Positions 1 to 10,900 of a DNA stretch of 64,000 bases are shown in pieces. The stretch is taken from contig BDSL01000001.1 in the NCBI GenBank assembly GCA_003116995.1, positions 744,001-808,000 on the forward strand, written 5' to 3'. The translations under genes and the position numbers were made by a program. The notes below the pieces were generated by a model, which was given only the letters and a program-made list of their open reading frames with translations, did no database searches and was not told where the DNA came from. Position 1 is the first letter of the stretch; each line of letters begins with the position of its first letter. Source of the stretch: Yamagishiella unicocca (taxonomy: Eukaryota > Chlorophyta > Chlorophyceae > Chlamydomonadales > Volvocaceae).

Positions 1-1083
1 GGATCTGAGTGCTGGCCTCTACATCGAGTGGCTGGGATCTGAGTGCTGGCCATTCGACCCCTCCTCCTGCTGTAACGTGATACGGCAGAAATGAGCAACA
101 GCATACGTTCATCCTTGTCGGTGAAGGCCTGCAGACCCTAAATTAAATCGTCCACTGCAGCGTGGCAAGGGAGAGTGGTAAGCTCTCAGCATCCGCCTGA
201 AACAACGCTGCGACCGCGTCCAAAAATGACATATGCAGTATGTCAGGTTAACGGTCGGGGCTACCTGAAGGCCGCGCGTGGAAGTTGCAATTACTACCAT
301 GTCAACTTAATTTGTCGTCAAAACGACGGCTTGGCTCACATATGCAATGGCAGGCAAACAAGGGGCTTACCGCATAATGTTGACGGACACTGCTATTGCA
401 AGGAAAGTTAAGCGAGGCCTCCGATCTCGCACAGTGTGTGCTTAGCGGATTAAGCGCAAGGAACCGCTTCACCGAAGGACACCCCTTTGGACGCAAGTCC
501 CAAGCGGAGGGTCTAACCTCGGCGATTGTGTGTACAAGAAGTGTATCTGTTCTTACTTGTTTTGCGAATGGTGTGTCTGGGTATACTATATAGGTCTACT
601 TATTATAAACAATCCCATTCCGATGCTTTCTGCCCGAGACCCATGTCTTTTCACCAAAGTCGCCGCTGACCGCACCCCACCTACATAGGTTTTAGAAAAA
701 ATAAATGCACCCTAGACAAGCTTATACTGTGTGCCGATTGTCCCGTCACAGAACCTATCCTTTCTAGAACCCCGCCAACGAGCCCAAGCCCCTTTGAAGC
801 TACAGGAGCCAGACCCTGGCACAGGTCTGGACGTGATGGGAAATATTGAAATATATGGCCTTCTCATCGTATCTTGCATGGCCTCAGCGACTCGAGGCTT
901 TGCGTGGCCCCGTTGCGTTAGGTATGTAAGCTAACATCTGGCATAACGTCCCCCAAACGCCTCCCATTACGCCCCTCGATATTTGCAGCGAATACCATAA
1001 GGCATCGCAAGCGGCACCATCCTTGGGTTATGCAGATGTAGTTAGAAACCTACGGGACACGTCAACACACAAATTTATCTCTT
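1..1083. other. Intergenic, no gene recognised
   Basis: No open frame here shows a recognisable domain or a splice-consistent exon chain. At the left edge a 17-base word beginning GGATCTGAGTG occurs at positions 1 and 35, so the window may begin inside a tandem repeat with a 34-bp period. The stretch at about 580-620 is AT-rich with TATA-like words. The last part should contain the promoter and 5' leader of the ePHD gene, but I cannot place its transcription start. Confidence 0.5.
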
Positions 1084-3828
1084 ATGGAGCCTGCTACTGA
1101 GCCCGCCGCCAAGCGACAAAGGAAGGAACCTGCATGGAAGGCGGGTTATGTAGACCCTAGCAAATTGAAAGACCTGAAGGACGGGTTTTCGGTGCCACCT
1201 GGCGTACTGGACGACGACGGCGCACGACAGCCAGCCAGCTCAAGCCCGTCCAACGTCGGTGCCGGTGGCGGCGAGGACGATGGAGTGACGAAGATTCTGC
1301 AGTCACGCCTCGTGGATAACAACCGCATGGAGGTGGTGGTCCTGCACAAGGGGCGCCGCTACCGCGGAATAATGGATCGAACGGGCCTGCCCCAGAGCAT
1401 CGGCGTGACGACACGGGTGCGTTAGCAGCGAAGGGGGAATGGACAGCAAGGACGGGTTTCCAGACCATAGGCGCTGGCACGGTTGGGAGGCTCACTGATT
1501 GGCCCGGTCAGGCACTGGCCAGGCAAGGGGAATGGCGCAAACACGCTAGCACGCCAACCAGCAGCGTCAACTTCACGCCGTCATAGGGACAGTTGCGAAA
1601 ACATTGGAACACACTAATATGACGGGTATGCTATTTCAGGCCTAGCATGTTTCATCCCGGTAACTGGGTTCTATGTAGCTGGGCCCTTCTCCATAAACGT
1701 GGACCCTTTCCAGTCTGAAGCGCATCGCCATAGGCTTGGACAGAAAATACATCCCACTCGAACAAACCCGCACATGATGCGCTTCTCATCACCAGACGAG
1801 GCCAACTCGTCTTTGCGCAAAGTCTGTTGGCCTGCCTCCCGCCTCCCCCTCGCGGTACGCGGTTTCTTACGCGTAAACAGGTTCCCCATGCAGCCCCTCG
1901 CATTTTGCTCTCGTCCTGCGGCTGTCCCGACGCACACCCGCCGGTGTTTCACGCCGCAGTGCCCCTTGCCCTCCTCCTGCACATAGGTGACGAGAGCGGA
2001 GCTGTCGTCCATCGCTGCTGCCCCCCCGCACGGCGAGAACCCCAGCAACATGTGCGCGCTGTGCAATACATCGCTGGAAGTCCCGCCCGTAAAGGGTGAG
2101 TGGGGCCCCGGGGTCACTCTTTAAGACGTTCGACTGCGTAGGGCGCAGGGCAGGCAGGTACGGGAGGGGCTCGTGTCCCTGAATGCGAGGGCGTGCACTT
2201 CGGCATATCCGCACGCTTTCAGCTGAAGGTCAAGCCGAACTTTAAGCTGTTGAAGGATTCGCGAACACTGATGGCGAACGCCTGCAATTGAAGACAGGGT
2301 TGGGGAGGCCGATCGCCGGGGTTCTCAACGTACTCGGAAGAAAGACGCGTACGTCACAGCGATCTGCCTTCATCATCTTCCTGGGGATGTCGAGTACACA
2401 GTGGAGGCACACGGCACGGTGTGCTGCACCTGCGACGGACATGTAGTCGATTGCGCTCCCTTCAGCCACAGGCGCACGTTCCTGCCCAGAACGCTGGAGT
2501 CGTTGCCGCTCCCATCCGCAAGAGCAGCCCCGCACCGCCCCTTCGCAGTGCAGCGAGGTTGCGCACACCCCGCAACACAGGCAGACAGGGACGCCCCGCG
2601 GCCTGACCCACATCAGTAGATTGCCGACCCACATCAGCAGATTGCCGACCCACATCAGCAGATTGCCGACCCACATCAGCAGATTGCCGACCCACATCAG
2701 CAGATGGCCGACCCACATCAGCAGATTGCCGACCCCTTCCTTCCCGTCTCGTCCCGGCCCGGCCCCCATAGGCATGAGCGACGACAAGGCGGGGCTGTAC
2801 CTCAAAGTCCGCATCACCTCCAACTGGACGGCTCGCGTGCACCTGCAGTGCGCCATCTGGTGCCCCGAGTGCAAGGAGGACCCCTACGTGCCAGGCTACT
2901 TCGTGAGTGGGAGGGAACGGAGGAGGCAGGTGGAAGGAGAGGAAGGGCGTGGGGGCCGTGAGTTGCGGGGAGGGGAGCGTAATGGGAGCGGGGATGCGAT
3001 GCTGTGTGGTGGCGAGGGTGCTGGGCCTTAGGTGATGCCGGGGACGACCATTGCAGTCAGTTACCACCGGGCGCTCCAAGGGGCGCCGTAAGTTTGTTGT
3101 ATACGGCAGGTGCTTTAGCCACTCGGCGTATCTGCCAGCGTAGACATGTAGTAAAGCCAGCAAACTGTCGAAGCGACGAATGGCGATAGGCCACCACTGC
3201 CTGAGGTGCGGTTGGGTGCCCGTCAGCTGCGCCCGCAGTAGTAGCCATTGTTGGTGGAAACGCGCCTTGAGCTCGTACCGTCATGATACTTGAGTAGTCA
3301 GTTGCTGAGGCGTGCGCGAGGTAGGGAGTAACACACAGCAACGGTTCCAGCAGGGTAGCGCCTGATGGTCTCCTGACCGCTGTTGCGTTTGCTGGGGCGG
3401 GCAGCGACAAGGGGGCCAGCGGTGCGCTGTGAAGGGGGCGTCAGCTGTCGGTCCTCGAGCCTGTTCCCTTGTGCATTGCGTGGAAACGCGCCTGCGCCTT
3501 CCTTCCCTTCAACCCTCGCAGCACCACATGGGCCCGGCTGTTCGACGAGGCCGTGCTCTGCGGTGCCGGCTTTGCAAAGAGCGGGGTGCCACGGTTGGGT
3601 GCTTTCAGGAGGGCTGCCCAGCGGTGTACCACCTCACCTGCGCCGTCGACGTCGGCTGCGCGTTCGATGTGAGTGCGTGTGTGTGGGGACTCCGAGTGCG
3701 GTTGTGTTAATAGCTGCTGCGCCCGTGGTCACACTAGTGCAGCGACGGTGGCTCCCTTCACCTTCCCTCCCTCGCGTGCCATGCAGGAAGGGGCGATGGA
3801 GGTTTGGTGCCCGCAGCACCTCAGTTAA
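1084..3828 (+). CDS. Extended PHD (ePHD) zinc-finger protein, 253 aa, five exons
   Basis: Exons are 1084-1416, 1987-2095, 2772-2902, 3522-3668 and 3787-3828; phases close exactly. Residues 1-130 are a basic and Ser-rich N-terminus without a recognised domain. The C-terminal half (about 132-252) is a complete ePHD zinc finger: a CALC knuckle, then HLQCAIWCPE, then CRLC, the GATVGC turn, CPAVYHLTCA and finally VWCPQH. This order of Cys/His ligands matches the HC5HC2H family. ePHD modules in chromatin proteins such as BARD1-like and trithorax-related factors bind nucleosomal histone or DNA, so a nuclear chromatin role is likely by family. The protein is short and lacks RING, BRCT or bromodomain partners, so its complex cannot be named. 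The start is the first ATG of the open exon 1. Intron 2 holds a 21-bp minisatellite. Confidence 0.85.
2604..2735 (+). repeat. 21-bp minisatellite in intron 2 of the ePHD gene
   Basis: About six tandem copies of a 21-bp unit beginning CCGACCCACATCAGCAG. The first copy is one base shorter and the penultimate ends ATGG instead of ATTG. The array ends about 36 bp before the acceptor of exon 3, so it lies in the region where the branch point and polypyrimidine tract are expected. Confidence 0.9.
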
Positions 3829-4961
3829 CGAGAACAGGCTAGACCGGAAAGCTATAGACACCCAGCGGCAGCTGCGGTGCTATGATGGGGATTTTGGGGA
3901 AACTATGGTCCTGCTGTTGGCCGTAGTAACGGTAACGACAAAGACGATTTTACAGATCAGCGCTTGTTGCGCGGAGGTATATGGCGAATGGTCAAAGCAT
4001 TGACCTATGTGTCTATTGTTGGACTCTCGGAATGTTAAGAGACGGCGCCCCGTTGGTTACCGGGCACAGCCTGCGCTGTTGACGGGTGCAGGGTTTAATT
4101 TGGCAATGGAGATAAATTTCTTTTGTCTTCTTGATGTTTCGCATCTGACGTTCTTTGAGTTTGGCGGCCCCGAATAAGCACATCCCTTCCTGCAATGCTC
4201 GCGACCGGGCTTGCTCGGCGCGGGGATTGCTGAGTGGTGCATGGAATCCTAGATATTCGTTCCCCATGTCGCACGCTTAGGGGGCGTAGCTGTGGTGATT
4301 CATGGGGTTTTGCTGTCTTACCACCGACAGCCTCGCCGGCCCCCCCGCATCAGTCGGTGCTGCGCGCGCGCTAATTCGGTGTGCGGGCCGCAACGCTAGC
4401 ACCACCACAACTTGGACTGTCTTGGCAGTTTTTATCATTTACCCTTATGAATACTCAAGTTTTCTCCAGTTGCCGCGTCAAGGCCTCTTCAACTCTTCCT
4501 AGAGATCTCTTTCACCTCCGGAGGTCTTCGTTGTAACAACGCAGATGTCACATCTCTAGTGCCTCTTGGCATCAAGCAACGGCTTTCACAGTGGTTCGGC
4601 CAAGGCCGAGTGGGGACGAGGGCGAATGGAGGCGTCGGACCCTCAGCAGCCAGGTGCGGGTAGAAAGCCACAACAGTGCGCCGCGAAAATGTTGATGGCA
4701 TATATGATTTCTTCCCATAGATTCACCGCTCCGTGCGGGTGCCCAACGGCTGGTCTGTCGCATTGGTTACCGTCAACATCTTGCGCTTTTACTCCTACCC
4801 CAGTGAGCAACTTAGCACGCCTTTTGCCATGAGCCAGATCTGGAGACACGCTTACTCTTTTTTTTGACTCGGTCACAAGTGCACGTTTCATGCTGAGACC
4901 CGCGCGTTGCAGCCGCCCAACCTCCTATTTCCGCCGGTGCTGCTGCAACCTTCCCTCGCGC
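3829..4961. other. Intergenic between ePHD gene and RLT-like gene
   Basis: No exon chain or domain was found. The composition is lower in GC than the flanking genes. A minus-strand open frame at about 4013-4267 (84 codons, Lys/Gln-rich) has no recognisable homology and no splice partner. A TGTAA motif at 4532-4536 is a plausible polyadenylation signal for the ePHD gene. The 5' leader of the next gene must lie in the final few hundred bases; a T8 tract is at about 4857-4864. Confidence 0.5.
4532..4536 (+). terminator. Candidate TGTAA polyadenylation signal, ePHD gene
   Basis: TGTAA is the usual poly(A) signal in Chlamydomonas and its relatives. This copy is about 700 bp after the ePHD stop and before the next start. 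Given its chance frequency, support is modest. Confidence 0.35.
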
Positions 4962-7900
4962 ATGTCCGCAGACGGCAAGGGCAAGGCCCCCGCCAAGCCC
5001 CGACAGAACAAGACGCCGCTGCAGAAGGAGGTGCTGGAGGCGTCCTATCAACGTGCGTGCTGCGCCCTAACCCCGCTTGACCTCTCCCTCGGCGCGCTAC
5101 CCCCCGCTTTCCCCCACCACACTTCTGTGCAACACATCGGCATACGGCCCCTACAACAACGCCACCACATGAAGATCACATGATGGCTGCGGAAACGGAA
5201 TTTTCCGCCCGGGTCGAGCGCCTCCTGCAACGTCCCTTGACCGTTGCACACGCGGTCCCCCCCGCGCTCTGCCCCCTGATTGCTGCCCTGCCGCTGCCCC
5301 GCAGTGAATCAGCACCCCTCTGTGGAGCACCGAAAGGCTCTCGGCGATCGCATAGGGCTCACTGAGCAGGAGGTGCAGGTGGGCGCTGCCGGTGCCGGGG
5401 GTGTAGGGGCGCAAGGGGGGCACAGGAGGCATGCTATTGTGCATCGCATCAACAAGCGATATCACCTGCGCACACTGGTGGGAGGCGCGGGGAATGAAAT
5501 ATGTTGCTAGAGGTACTCCCCCCGCGAGGGCGCATGGGAGGGCAATAAACCGGAATGGCGGGTGAGGTTTGAGGCGCCCGCTGCCAGGGGTGGCAACCGT
5601 GAGGGGGACGGGCGCTGCGGGCGAGCCGGACCCGAGAATCAATAGGACTGGCGAGGACGGGTATAAGAGGAAACTCGTCGGTCCGTACTGAAAGATAAAA
5701 CCGATTACCAAACGTTTGGTGCGCTTGTTCGGAATTGCTTTCGAGCGAAGGAGGAAGGGAGGGCATTAGGATTAGGCGGCTAGTCGCTGCAATCAAAGAG
5801 GACAAAAGCGTAGCGACTGTGACGGCACAGGAGGGGGCAACAGGGTGGGTGATGGCGAAACGCCCCCTGAGCGCAGCAGGGAAGAGGGACGTAACTGCAT
5901 GGTCGACCTGCTTAGGACGTAAGCCGCGGCCCGCAGCCCCTCCCGCCACCCTGCCCGGTCCTCTCATGGCGCCGGGCAACGCCGCCCGCCTGGTAACCCT
6001 CTGCCTGGTAACCCTACCACCACCCCCCGCCGGGACCCGGACTCGGGCCCCGCCCCGGCACGCAGGCATGGTTCACAAACCGCCGCCGGCGGGACAAGGC
6101 GGCCGAGAAGAAGGCCTCCACGACCACCGGGCCCGGGGGTACGCCTGGAGCGGCCCCCCCTGGAGCCCTGGCGGGGGCCTCCCCCGGCCCCTCCACCGGG
6201 GTACCCTCCGCGCCGTCGGGGACGCTGCCGCACGTGCCGCCGGCAGCATCCACCCCTGGAGCCGGGGGACCATCCTCTCCGGGGTCAGCCAAAGCCAAGG
6301 CGCCGCGGGCGCCCAAGCCGCCGAAGCCATCCCCCGCGGGGCCTGCCCCCGTGTTGCCGTCAACAGCGCTGGCCGTGCCAGCGGCCTCCGGCGGATCCCC
6401 ACCCGCTCCCGGCGGCCCTGCCGGACTCGCACGTCACGTTCCGCCTCCCGCGGCCCTGGCCGCTGCTGCGCCTGCCGCCGCCGCAGGCGGCGGTGGCGGT
6501 GGCGTCAGCAGCGCCGCCGGTAGCGGCGCCGTGAGCTACCAGGACGCGGAGGAGGAGACGGAGGACTGCGATGATGACGGGGGGGAGGCTGCCGCCGCCG
6601 CCTGGGAGGGCATCCGGGCGCTCTGTACGGCGGCACGCGCGACGATGCCGGTGCCGTTCCGCGAGGACGGGCCGCAGCTGGGCTTCCTGTTCGACGAGCC
6701 GCCCATGCCGGGGGAGCTGGGGGGTGGCGGCAGCAAGCGGCGGCGCATCGTGCTGGGGTACGACATCGTGGCGGAGGCGGATGAGGAGGGCGTCAAGAGC
6801 GTGCTGCTGCGGAGGCCCGGCGGCGGAAAGCCAGGGATGCCAGGTGGGTTTCGAGGAGGACCCGTGGATGCGAGAAAAACTGGTTTAGAGCAGACGCAGC
6901 GACGGAATTGGTGAGCGGAAGGAAAAGGGGAAGAGGCGGTTTTAGCTGGGGAAAAGTGCGTGAGCGGGTATTTGGGTGAGGATTGCGGGGGTGGGTGGGA
7001 GGGCGAAGGAGGATATGCTTCTTGTTATGACCCCCCAGCCGGAATGAGCATCATGGTGCCGAGCTGGGCTGCGTCATAGTCCTCTAGGGGCTCAGCACAT
7101 GCGCGTCCGTATCCACCCTGTTGCCCCTCGACCCCCCCGCCCGCCGCCCCTCTACCTCCCCCCCACCCGCCGACAGGTGCGGGCCCCGTGGGCGTCATGA
7201 CGGTGGCGGAGCTGGAGATGCGGCGGCGCGAGCTGCAGCTGCAGCAGCAGCAGCTGGAGGAGGCGCGGGTGGATGACCCCGAGTACAAGGCGGGGGGCGG
7301 GTCGGGGCGCAAGATGGAGGACGCGATTCGGAAGGTAGGGCAGGGCAGGGTGGGCAGCGTAGAGTAGGGTGGGCAGCGTATCGAGGTAACGCGGATGGCG
7401 ACACATACTCCCCGCCTAACAGTATGCTAATACCCCCGAGGCCCCGCCTTCGGGCCTTTGGTGGCTTACTTGCCCGCGCGTCTCCCTCCCCCCCGCTCTG
7501 CCTCCTCCCCCCCTCCTCCCCCCGCGCTCTGCCTCCTCAGGAGCAGGAGCGACTGCGCAAGGAGCTCCTCCGGCAGCAGGAGAAGATGGAGCGGGACCGC
7601 AAGCGCGAGGAGGAGGAGCGCAGTCGGGAGATGGAGCGCAGCGAGCGGGACCGCAGGAAGATGGCGGACAAGATGGAGAAGGACAGGGGTGAGGCGGGCG
7701 GAGGAGGCCAGACGGGGGGAGATGTGAGGAGGGAACCCGTAGGTCGGCACTGGGAAGGTAGAAACCGGTTGGGAAACACGAGTTGGCAGACGCGTTTGGA
7801 ATTGTATGTCGGAGAACTTGGTTCAGGTATACAAAGTCGGAGGTTGAGTGTCGCCCCCGGCTGCTATGCCTAGACGAAGTCAAACAAGGACCCCGCGCCG

Positions 7901-10900
7901 ATTAGGACACGTTTTGAGAGCCCGTTCTGCGGCGCATGGTGGAGAACTCTGTGTGGTGGCTGGACATGCCAGCGAGGCGTGGCGAAGCCCGGACCCGCCC
8001 CAGCCTGGATACAGACCGTTACCCGTGTTGAAAAAGTGAATTACCGGACTTGGCTAGCCGGCGTCCGCGGCAGGAAGGCGAAGTCGCGCCGCGCCGGCGT
8101 GGGAGACAGGAAAACACCACCCGGACCCGGGGGGGGTGTAGGCCAGAGGGGCGGGAATGCGCAGTGATGTCAGGGGGGGTTGCGGTGGGGCTGCGGGAGA
8201 GCTACGTCGGCCAGCCAGCCGGTGACCAATGGCAGCCAGCCGGGCAGTGCCGGCCCCTACCTTGGTAGGCTAGCAGACCGCGGCCCGGGACCTAGCCGGG
8301 CTGCTGGACTATGAGCTGATGATCGGCACGGCATGGTCGAGAGCTGATGGTCCTTGGCCCTTGGTTTGTTCCTCGGCTGCTCCCGCCGGCTTGGGCCCTG
8401 CGCTCCGCCGCCCGCAGCCAAGGAGGAGGCGCGCAAGCTGAAGGAGCTGGAGAAGATGAAGATCGCGGAGGAGCGGGAGCTGAAGCGGCTGGAGGCGGCC
8501 CGGGAGAAGGAGCGCAAGGCCGAGGAGCGCCGCAAGGCGGTGGAGGAGCGCAAAAAGTGGGTGCAGGGGCGCATGAGGAGAGGGGGTTTCCCTCGCAGTA
8601 CTGTATTTACCGCCCTTGCCGTACATGCGCTCGTACTTGGGTCCTCCGACTTACGTTGTTGGTGAGTTGCATGTACACCCTTATTGAGGCAACCGCACGT
8701 TGCTTTACCTGCATTGGCCCCCTCCCTGTACCCATTCCGACCACCGCGGCCACTGCACCGCACTTCCCGCTCCTTGCTCCCTACCCCCGTAGGGAGAAGG
8801 AGACGGCCCGAGCGATCGCGCAGCAGGAGCGGGCGGTGCTGCGCATGCGGCACCGGGAGGGCGCCAACGGGCCCCCGGACGACGAGGAACTCGAGTACCG
8901 GAAGCTGCTGGTCGCAGCCGGGATCGACCCGGCGACCATCGCCGACGCCGACGAGGACGCCAACGCAGCCGACGGCAGCAGCGGCGGCGCCGGCGGCGAC
9001 CAGCCCATGGCGGACGCCGCCGGCCCCTCCGCTACCCCGCCGCCGCGCAAGCGGCCGCGGCCCGACCTGCCGCGGCCGGAGTTCCCGCCGGCGTCGCTGG
9101 GTCTGGAGCCCGCCTGGCTGCCTGAGGAGGAGGCCGAGGAGGGCGGTGGGGGCGATGGGCTGGATGACGTCATTGGCAGCGAGCTGCTCGTGTGCTGGAG
9201 CTTTCTGCAGAGCTTCGCGGACTTGTTCGGTGTGGCGGTGCCGTCGCTGGAGGGGCTGCTGGCGGCGCTGGCGGAGGGCGAGGAGAGCCGGCTGCTGGCC
9301 GACGTGCACTGCGCGCTGCTGCGGCTGCTGCAGGCGGATATGGAGGATGCGCATGACGAGAAGGAGAAGGTCGGGGTAAGTGAGGCCCGGCGGGAGGGGG
9401 CAGTGAGGGGGCCGGGGAAAGGGGTAGAGGAACATGGTGTGAGGGAGTTTTGGGGGTTTGGGGATATGTTGATGGAACCGCCCCCCGAGTGCGTGTGGTA
9501 AGGGGCGTCCAAGTGCGATGGACCCACGGGGGGGTTGTAGCCAGATGCGATGGGGCCAGGGCAGCACATTGCCACGCATCCTGCGCGTTTGCAACAGGTA
9601 GGGAATCCATTCACCCACAGCTGCTACCGGGTGAACGGGTATTGAATCGTTGTGGGCAAGGGACGGAACGAAGAGACGGAACGAAGGGACGAACGAACGG
9701 ACGTGCAGTCGCCATCGCCACGCCGCTTTGACGCCCCCTCCAACACGCCTGCCCCCCCCCCGCGCTTCCTCTCAACCCTTCCCTCCCCCGGGGCCTTCGA
9801 CCCCACAGCGCCAGACCGCCGCAGCGCCCAACTTCATGGACCGCTCCGTGGTGGGCTCGGCGCGGCGGCTGGAGGAGGCGTGGGCGTGGGGCTTCGAGGT
9901 GGACACCTGGCGGGCGCACCTCAACTCCCTCACCTGGCCGGAGATCCTGCGGCAGGTGGCGGTGGTGGCGGGACGCGGCCGCACCCGCCCCCACGTGCGC
10001 CGGTCGGCGGCTGACGGCACCAAGGGGCCCCGCATCCAGGGCCTCGACGGGGAGGACGTGATCGACGACGGCAGCAGCGGCGGCAGCCTCAAGCTGGCCA
10101 TGCCGGCGAGGTACACGCACGGGACGGTGAAGGCGGCGGCTTGGCAGGTGCTGGCCGCCACCGGGCCCAGCGGGCTGTCTGTGGGCGACTTGGTGCGTCG
10201 CATCCAACGCACCGGGCTGCGGGAGATGAGGTCGTCCAAGACGCCGGAGGCGGTGGTGGCGGGCTCGCTGGCGCGCGACGTGCTGTTCACGCGCGTGCAG
10301 CCGGCCACCTGGGCGCTCACCAGCGTGGTGGCGTTTGCGAAGCGCAGGAATGAGCAGCGGAGGAAGCACGCGCGGGGGGAGCAGGGCGGCGCCAAGGCGG
10401 ACGCGGCGGGCGAAGGCGAGGGCGACACGGACATGGCGGAGGCGTCGGCGGGGGCGGAAGCCGGGGCAGGGGCGGGGCCGGTGAAGCAGGAGCCGGGGGT
10501 GAAACAGGAGTCGCGGGTGAAGCGGGAACCCGGCGGCGCGTCGGCGGTGGGGGCGGACAAGAAAGGAGACGACGGCGGCGCGCAGCCGATGGATGTGGAC
10601 GGAGCCGCGGTGAAGGAGGAGGTGGGTGAGGTTGAGGGGCGCGGGGTTTGATAAGAGAATCCGCGAATCCGGGGCGGGGGGGGGAGGATGGCGGTGCGAA
10701 GGAGGGACGGGTTTGGGAGATCTTCGGCGTCGGGAAGGAGCCCGGCCAGGGACGGTAGGAGGTGCCACGTGGAGAAACTAGATGGGGATTCGAACGGAGA
10801 TGTCGGAACCTTCCACCGGAATCCACATCCTCTTGCTCCTCTCCCCGCCCGCCCAACTCGCACCCACACGCTGCTCACTGCGGCTGCCCCCGCTACCTAA

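Noticed and set aside
4890..4961. Earlier in-frame ATG of the RLT-like gene
   Set aside because: It is not excluded, but the added 24 residues are Cys/Arg-rich and unlike any RLT N-terminus, so the later ATG was chosen.
8257..9618. Minus-strand open frame of 453 codons antisense to the RLT-like DDT exon
   Set aside because: It crosses several introns and exons of a gene with clear domains, has no domain of its own, and long antisense frames are expected in GC-rich coding DNA.
9611..10878. Long minus-strand open frames (385 and 368 codons)
   Set aside because: They mirror the HARE-HTH exon, are rich in Pro/Arg from codon bias, and have no recognisable fold.
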